A stretch of 64,000 nt of DNA from Osmanthus fragrans (Eukaryota; Streptophyta; Magnoliopsida; Lamiales; Oleaceae), in NCBI GenBank assembly GCA_019395295.1, contig CM033344.1, positions 25,380,393 to 25,444,392 of the forward strand, in the 5' to 3' direction. Below the pieces are notes generated by a model. The model was not told the origin of the DNA. It searched no databases and worked only from the letters and a program-made list of their open reading frames with translations. Numbering within the stretch: the first letter of the stretch is position 1; each line of letters opens with the position of its first letter. A program made the position numbers and the translations under genes. This document shows positions 56,841-64,000 of this stretch, in pieces.

Positions 56841-58440
56841 TAATAAATAGCAGGTCCCATTAAGTCCATGTGAAGAAGTTCTAAAGGTCTATCAGTCAAG
56901 ATCTTAGAAGTTCGTTTATGATTCACCCTGAGTTGGTTACTTTGTTGACACAGACCACATACAACATTCGCCTTCTGTTCAATCTTAGGTAATCCATTAA
57001 CCCATTCATTTTTGGTCAACTTAGACAGACTTCTATAGTTCAGATGACCAAGCCTTTGATGCCAAAGTTCAGTCATATCAATTTTCGCACTACTACACAC
57101 ATAGTTGGAATTAGGAATAACTCCATAACAATTATCAGCAGTTCTAAGACCTTCTAAAATGACCCCACCAGAGAAATCATAGACAATACATCTCTTTTGG
57201 ACAAAACTAACCTCATAATCAGCATCACATATCTGGCTAATACTTAACAGGTTGGATTTTAACCCTTCCACATAAAACACATTAGCTATAGGAGAACTAC
57301 CAGGAATAATGATGGTGTATTTACCAAGGATAGGTGCAGTAGCCCCATCTCCAAAAGTGACAACACCACCATTACATCATCAAGAGTGGAGAATACAGAT
57401 TTATTTCTACACATATGCCTAGAGCAAGCACTATCAAGATACCACATGGAGTTATTATGGACTTTTAGAACAACATGGGCAACATAGTAATTCACATTCT
57501 CATCATACTTAACAAGATCACATTTTCTAACCCAAATCTTCCTAGGGGATGAGTAGACACTCGTCAGCCTGGTCAACATATTAGTGAGGTGATTAACCTG
57601 ATTAGACATCGAAATGACCTGATTAGAGATGTTCTAACCTCTATTCCTATTCACAAGATTAGGACACCTAGGCCTAATATGCCCCTAAAGCACTACAGTG
57701 ATTACATGTAGGAATGAACATAGACTTAGAACCACGCAACTGTTGATCTTGATTTCTGATACCGGCAATCCTAGGATTTTCATAGGTTATTTGTTCTACA
57801 ACGCCCTTTCCTTTCGGTTCAGGATAGACTGACTTATGAGATTTGTTACCGGCAGGAACAAAGGAAGTCTTAGAGGAGTTATAATCATTAGAATTGTTCT
57901 TCTTATAGCCCAAACCTCTCCTATCACCAATCGATTTATTCATTCCTAGTATATCATCAAGTTTTCTAGTCCCACTAGAGAAAGCCTAGAATTGAGTGTT
58001 AGATTTTTCTAGATCATTAGTGAGGGTTTTTATTGTACCTTCCAATTTTTCATTGACACACTTTAATTCACTCAAACTTTTGGACGTATCCTGAAGATCA
58101 CTGACAAGTCTCTCTTTCACTCTCTCAAGTTCATCTATTTTCTTAAGCAAAGCCCTATTGACCTTCTTAATTTTAGGATTACTCTCAAATAGCTCCTGAT
58201 AAGCCTCACGAATATCAGTCTCATCCTCAGACTCTTCCTCACCGTGATTACTACACTCTGTTCCCTCAGCCTTATCAATCTTTTTATCAGAATCAAGCTT
58301 AACTCTAGCAACACAAGCCACCATTTTTCTCACATCATCTCCACAACACGACATGCTATGATCATTGACATAGACCTCATCAAGGGACACAAGTAAAAGA
58401 TATGATTGACTCATCTAGACAGAATATGGGTCAAGATATG
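56840..58440 (-). pseudogene. Copia gag-protease-integrase N-terminus, minus strand
   Basis: From 58414 downward: gag C-terminal part with an acidic, coiled-coil-like region (EEESEDETDIREAYQELF, ELERVKERLVSDLQD), a zinc knuckle CNHCSALG(H)...C broken by a frameshift near 57675, then protease WYLDSACSRHMC (DSG changed to DSA) at about 57410-57450. GAG-pre-integrase follows (MFYVEGLKSNLLSISQICD; ELWHQRLGHLNYRSL; VVCGLCQQSNQLR). The integrase starts LLHMDLMGPA and then stops at 56840. The gag N-terminus is absent next to the PBS. Several frames and stops break the gene. Confidence 0.85.
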
Positions 58441-58451
58441 ATCTGATACCA
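58440..58451 (-). other. Primer-binding site of the minus-strand copia
   Basis: The complement TGGTATCAGATC matches the tRNA-Met PBS except near its 3' end. It lies two bases from the LTR. Confidence 0.8.
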
Positions 58452-58453
58452 CT

Positions 58454-59454
58454 TGAAAAATCGGAGATTCGACCCAACTACACCTAGAGGAGGGGTGATT
58501 AGGTGTAAACGCGGAATTAAAATTTAATTAACATGCAACAAGTCACAAGTTAATTATGTCTAGGTGATTAATCAAACAATTCAGTTTATCTTAACTTGAA
58601 CTACCGCAATACCGAAAGCAATAAGTAAAGCAGTAAACAACACAAAATTGTTCACGGAGAAACCCAACGTGGGAAAAACTCTGGGCGCTTTATCAGTCAA
58701 AAATCCACTATAAACTGTATTATAAACTTACAGACCATCAGCAAAGTTGACGATACAAGCTTTCTGATCTCTTGTCTGAAGTTCGAAACAGCTCTCCTGG
58801 AATGTGCACATGAACACCAATCATAACTCTTCTTGCAGTTTATCTCCTATAGATCCACCAAGAACTCCTCGTTCTTGAGTTTCTTCCTTGATCTTCGCAG
58901 CCAGCCAAGTTGACTACACAATCTTCCTGATAGATCCAAGTAAAGAATCGGCACTAGTGTATTTGATTGAAAGTTTTGATGTTTTCAATCCAAAGGGTGC
59001 ATATAATGAATTGATTGAACTTGATGAAGGTTTAGCTCTTGAGAGAAGATGTGTTTTCTCTTGAATGTATATTGTTCAATCTACAGTTCCCGAATGCGCA
59101 GCGCCCTCTTTTATATGTTGGACGAATATGGTAACTTTGACCAATAAAAATCTCGTAAAATCGCGAATTAGGTCAGGCCGTAAAACGATCGCTCGAGCGA
59201 GGAGCACCCTCGCTCGAGCGACAAGTGAGCGAAGGTCGAGCACTGGATGTTCTGCATCATCCGTTCGAGCATGACTCCCGCGAGCATCTAGCGAAAATAC
59301 AGCGAGTTTCCTTCGTGTTCCAAACTTGGATCCCGAACCCTACGCTATACAACCAACTATGAAACTTTACAATTAAATCATTAAACTTCTAAAATGTTCA
59401 AGTTGGTCCCTTTTGTTCACAGAATAGCCAATTACAATAGTCTAACACTAACAA
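58454..59454 (-). mobile_element. 1.0-kb 5' LTR of the minus-strand copia
   Basis: On the minus strand it starts TGTTAGTGTTAGACTATTG and ends CGATTTTTCA. TATA box CATATAAAAGAGG lies near 59110. Two perfect 12-bp TCGCTCGAGCGA palindromes (59189-59200, 59210-59221) lie upstream of the TATA box. Confidence 0.8.
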
Positions 59455-60519
59455 TGCTGATGGCCAAATATATTTGACTTCATTCCCATTTTCTTCAACT
59501 TACAACAAGGTATTAATATGCAAACTTTTCATTTTTCACTAGTAAATATATCTTATAAATGCTATTTTTACTTTGTAGTAATAAAAAATCAATTGTTTAT
59601 AAATACATACATTCCATTATAAATAGCAACAAATAAAAACCTATAATAGAAAATAACAAATCAGGCCTCAAATAACATTAGGGTTTTTTTCACAGAAGTT
59701 TCACAAAATTCCACTTGGCGTAGTCAGATTGGTAGTTGGCAAAAAAAGGGGGTATGCGAATCAAGTGCTGCCAGCGCAATACGTGTAAAGAATCTGTAAA
59801 GATACACTTGGCTTTTTTCTAACATTAATATGTAAGATTTTACAATCACTATCTTTTCCTCAATATAATCTTCTTGAACACCATCATTGTCGTCCTCATG
59901 AAAAATAGGTGGACAGTCAAAATCCTTCTTAAGTCAATATTCCACAAATCGCTATATAGATTTCAGGAGCATCAGACAATCTCTATAAGGAAAACAACCA
60001 TGCACTAATACCAAAATAATACAACGAAATAATGTAAAATATATATAATTATAACTCCAAACACTTGTTGGAATCAAATAGCCATTTTTTTTTTATATAC
60101 AATTGCTAAATTATGAATTAGTAGGTGCGCTGATACATCCTAAAGAGTTAACAGAAAAACAATTTATTTAACCTTAATTTGACTTTTCGAAGAGTTAGTA
60201 CAGTGCAAGTGTTAGAAACAGCTATAACACTTGGAAGCATAGTTAGTCCAACAATAACAAGGCTCAAGTCGAACAAAAACAAAAAGGAATTAGAGAGAAA
60301 TTGATGCAGTGTAGAAAAAATTAGACTTTACGACAAAGTGGGACCTGCGCAAGCAAAAATGATGCAGGGACATCCGAGACAGATGAGACTGAACTGCCAG
60401 ATTGCACATTAATGATACTGAAATACCATAAGTTGGCATATCAGCACAAAGGTGGGAAGTGATCCCGTTATTTTCCTAATTGGAGCTGTTTTTGGCGCGT
60501 TTCAGTCTTTTAGCCATAA
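59455..60519. other. Intergenic
   Basis: AT-rich sequence with no gene or repeat recognised. Confidence 0.4.
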
Positions 60520-62053
60520 CTTTGACTACGGTTGTCAAAATTGCGCTCATTACCCCAATTCCGAAAGCTTGTTTCGGAGCGTACATCCTGGATACCAATT
60601 GCTAGGCTTAGTGTGAGTCTTTTAAGACCTCAAATTTCGTTGTTTCCCCCCTTCGAATCAGTATTTTTCGTTAAATTTTGCTATTTTTTAACAATTTTTT
60701 TGCATGTCAGGAAAGTATTTTTAACCCGATTTGGGTCTAATTTTTCGCAGATTACTTATTTTATTCTTTATTTTATTTGGGCGTGATTTTTGGGATTTTG
60801 CCATTTTTGGTAAAATTCGAATTTTTAGCTATAAAGTCCGATTTGTGGACTTATTTTTGGTATTGCTTGATTTATTAAAATACATTAAACTTCAGAGACG
60901 TTTTCTCTGTGTTTTCTTGACGATATTCTTGTGTTCTCCCCAGTGATTCATCTGCTAGAACTAACCTGCAGGATAATCTCTATTCTGTCAGCGTCAAAAA
61001 ATAAGCAACTTCTCGGTATTTGGAGAAATTTTTGGAATGTCCGTTTTTGGCAAATTTTTAGTCAAATTTGAATGGAAATGGGCAAATGAACAAGACTTAG
61101 GGGTTTTTCCCTTGAAGTAGGGCCAATTTTGGGCAAATTCCTTTGTTTTTGCTTCTTTTTTTTTTCCCCCCCTTTTTGATAATTTTCGATTAGCCATATC
61201 TCAAGCAAATAAATTTAGATTTGACTTCCATTTTTTGCGGGATGATCCTGAAGATTAGGACGTTCCATTTCTATCATTTTTTTCATTTAAATCAAATGTC
61301 TTTTTTAGGGTTTCGCTATTTAGAACCTTGTAAGCCTTTGTGACCGAGACACAATTGAAGAATAAATTATTTTCTTGAGTTTTGTACTCATTGAAATTCT
61401 TTGTGTGGTGTTCTTATCTTTCCTATAAGATTCCACTACGTCAGAGATGCTCTCAACCTAGTGAGGGAAACACTCACTTGGTCACCCCTTGCAATTATGA
61501 GCTTCTTGCTTCTTGTTCGATTTTACCTCAAATCTTAGTAATTTCAAATTCAGCATGCAGTTTTATGTTAAGTTTGTCCAGAATCATAGTTATTCTCTTT
61601 GAAGATTTGAATTTCAACCAGCACTTTGTGCATAGTCATTGATGATTCAAGTGCTTCTTGATGCAGATTTTTACTCTTCTGGGTAAAATATTCAATTTTT
61701 TATCCCCATCTTTGAAGATTTGAATCTGGTCAGCAGGTTTTCTTGCATTGTTCTTGAAGATTAAAGCTGTTCTTGAAGCAGTTTTTATTCTTGCTGTCCC
61801 TGCAGCTTCCAGCACAATTTTCAGCTTTTGCAGTTGAATATTTCCTTTTTTGGCAAATTATTCAAATTTTTTTGAACTTTGTTGGACAAAATTCAAAAAC
61901 TTTGCCAATCTGTTTCTCGAATTCCAGCCAGTTTCTTGTTCTTCAACGGCTTACTCTCCTGGAATTTTTCAGCTTGGGTTCGAATTCCAGCTTTGCATAC
62001 AGCTGGTCATTTAAACCTCTTACTAACTGGTTTCTTGGTTTTTCAACTTCGAA
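60520..62053. other. Leader-like region upstream of the DUF4283 pseudogene
   Basis: T-rich, with repeated variants of CTTGAAGCAGTTTTTATTCTTG and TTTGAAGATTTGAAT (61610-61800). No domain is recognised. It may be the 5' UTR or promoter of the element to the right. Confidence 0.35.
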
Positions 62054-63331
62054 ATGGATAAGAAGAAGAACAAGGGTTTGAAGGTCCATCTTCCTTCCAA
62101 GCATAGAGATGAAGTTCAAACAAGTGATATCAATATCTCAACTGATTTTGTTCTTGCTGTGAAAACCACAAAGGGTGCTGCTCAAATTTCTCAAAAACTT
62201 GGTGAAGAAGTCACAGACTGTGAAGTGTCGACTGGAAAACCTCAAAATGCTGCTAAACGTGTAAAACCAAAGACTGGCCCATGGATTAATCTGTTTAAGG
62301 ATAACAGAAATCATGACAAAGGTTTAAAGCTTCAAACCTTTGAGGATCAACCGGATGAAGTGGTCAGAGGGTAAAATGATGTGGATGATGTTCAAGCTTC
62401 ATGGGGATATTGTTTGGTGGGGTATTTTGCTGGATGATTTCAAGGCAAATCTGCACTTTTACAAACATGCAGTATATGGAAGGTTGAATATCAATATTTT
62501 GTGCATCAAAGTGGTTGGTTGGTATTCAAGTTCGAGAATGAGGAGGACGGACTTAAGGTACTTGATGGTGGTCCTTATTTTGTCGATAAGGAGATTAGCA
62601 TTATGCCGGTGTGGATAACTTTATCGGGGCTGCCATTGTATTGTTGGAATCTAAAACGCTTTGGGGAAGATTGCCTTCAAAGTTGGAAAACCAATAACTA
62701 TGGATAAGCTCACGTCAATTAAGGGTCAACTTTTCGTATTCAAGAGTTCTTCTTGAAATCGATGCTTCTTTGGAGTTAGTCCAGTCGGTCAAGATAAAAT
62801 TGCCCACTGGAAAGTTGAGAGATCAGCTTGCTTCTTATTGACATGATCCTAAATTTTGCTCGACTTGCAAAATATTTGGCCACACTTCTGGTTGCAATCT
62901 AAAAACACAGATTGCAGGTGATAAAGGTAATCCCAGCGTGATTAAATCCCCAAAGAATTCCGGCTGTTGGTATTCAAACCCAGGAAAAGGGTACACTTGT
63001 GGAGCAGCCAATTGTCTCAAGTGTTATTAGCTTGGACAAAGATGGAACAGAGGATATCGATCAAGAAGATGATCAAGAAGTTCCATGATGTGAGATGTTT
63101 ATAAACAAGAAACGCAACAACATTTCAAAGGGACAGATTGCAGGAAAATGTAACCAGCAGAATGGGGTGTCCGACCACAGGGACCACCCAACTGGGAATG
63201 GAGATTTTGAAGGCCCCAGCTCGAAGGCAACCTCTAATGAAAAGCTCAAGGGGAAACTCCATGAGCAACGAATCGTAGCAACCAGAAAAGATAAAAAGGA
63301 GAACTCTGTGCATATTTCTTCAAGAAACTAG
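62054..63331 (+). pseudogene. DUF4283 / zinc-knuckle protein (LINE ORF1-like), broken
   Basis: The frame starts MDKKKNKGLKVHLP. After a lysine-rich stretch it reads KPKTGPWINLFKDNRNHDKG and, across an in-frame TAA at 62372, DVDDVQASWGYCLVGYFAG, a TGA, then WLVFKFENEEDGLKVLDGGP and ISIMPVWITLSGLPLYCWN. This is the DUF4283 fold of plant LINE ORF1 proteins. Frameshifts follow (KLTSIKGQL, LEIDASLELVQSVKIKLPTG). A zinc knuckle CSTCKIFGHTSGC near 62859 has one residue fewer between H and C than the usual CX2CX4HX4C. The tail (63095-63331) is open. No endonuclease or reverse transcriptase follows within the window, so it could be a LINE fragment or a domesticated relative that decayed. Confidence 0.75.
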
Positions 63332-63339
63332 CAATGGGA

Positions 63340-64000
63340 TTCAACAGTTCATGTTCTTGATTTATCGAAGTTGTAATGTTTGATTCATTTTTATTCTCTT
63401 GCTTTGGGTCATTAAATCTTTTGTAATGTTTGTTTTGTAAGCCAGGGTATCTCCAGAGTAATTGTACTTAATTTTTGATTTACACACATTTGTTTACCTG
63501 ATCTGGAAAAGGGAGTAAATGGATGAAAAAAAGGGTAGAAATACTGTAGTTGACATACGAGCCTTTAGTTCCTAACTTGAAAAGAACTTCCCAAGAATTT
63601 AGCCACTCAGCATTTGCTTCGATATTTGACTGCTTCAGCATGGAACATGGTTAATCATTGTGCGACATTCCTACGTGCTTTTTAAAGGGTTATCTGGTAA
63701 TGTTAGGTCAATTAAGCCCTTTGTGAACGACTATTTAACAACTTGTGAACCTTCAGTTATATATACATTTACTGTGACAGTTTGTGGATAATTCAAATGA
63801 ATTCTTTACATACCAAGTTTTAAGTAACATGACTCATTAAAAGAAACTTTTATTGATTATTTCCCAAGATTTTATGAATTATAGGAAGGATACTTTGTCA
63901 CGAGAATCAATTTTTTAGACATTAATATGCTATCAAAACTTACCCAAAAAACTGTACTTGCAACTAATTTTAATCCTATCCAACGGTCCATTGCAGCTCT
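63340..64000. other. Intergenic to window end
   Basis: Nothing recognised. Confidence 0.45.

Overview
The window is plant nuclear DNA, most likely from a eudicot. It has AT-rich intergenic sequence, GT-AG introns, a plant GTE-type transcription factor terminus, an F-box/FBD-type gene and a dense layer of decayed plant retrotransposons (Ty1/copia, Ty3/gypsy), a MULE carrying a Ulp1-like protease, hAT remnants and MITEs. Some elements resemble asterid repeats, but no species call is justified. Only two host genes look intact: the last two exons of a GTE bromodomain-family gene (54-481, cut by the window edge) and a three-exon F-box gene (42682-44319, 465 codons). I found no tRNA, rRNA or CRISPR array.

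Layout. 0-0.5 kb: 3' end of the GTE gene. 2.2 kb: a 139-bp MITE. 2.7-4.6 kb: Ty3/gypsy remnant (primer-binding site plus broken gag). 5-9.95 kb: decayed plus-strand copia element, split in its integrase by about 440 bp and ending in an LTR. 10.1-12.9 kb: a block diverged from a second copy at 51.2-53.4 kb; the first copy contains a broken RPK2-like receptor kinase. 13.4-20 kb: minus-strand copia with nested insertions in its 3' LTR and in its RNase H tail. 20-24.3 kb: two plus-strand copia fragments. 25-29.7 kb: MULE block with Ulp1-like protease (plus) converging on a MuDR-type transposase (minus), flanked by AT-rich repeats and GC palindromes.

30.7-38.0 kb: the best-preserved element, a minus-strand copia with two LTRs, PBS and a G19 polypurine tract, itself broken by a 2,230-bp TG...CA element with a perfect 5-bp target duplication. 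38.3-39.2 kb: an inverted, broken copy of exon 1 of the F-box gene. 42.7-44.3 kb: the F-box gene. 46.2-47.1 kb: solo LTR with near-perfect target duplication. 47.6-50.5 kb: copia 3' end, hAT transposase pseudogene and another LTR. 51.2-56.8 kb: second copy of the duplicated block plus several gypsy LTRs. 56.8-59.5 kb: 5' half of a minus-strand copia. 62-63.3 kb: DUF4283/zinc-knuckle pseudogene of LINE ORF1 type.

The window is mainly a record of nested insertion and decay around two host genes. The points most worth following are the inverted F-box pseudogene beside its functional relative, a roughly 250-bp unit present three times and hit twice by LTR elements, the Ulp1-MULE, and three LTR families that carry strong GC palindromes upstream of their TATA boxes. 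I did not find a convincing novel multi-gene system.
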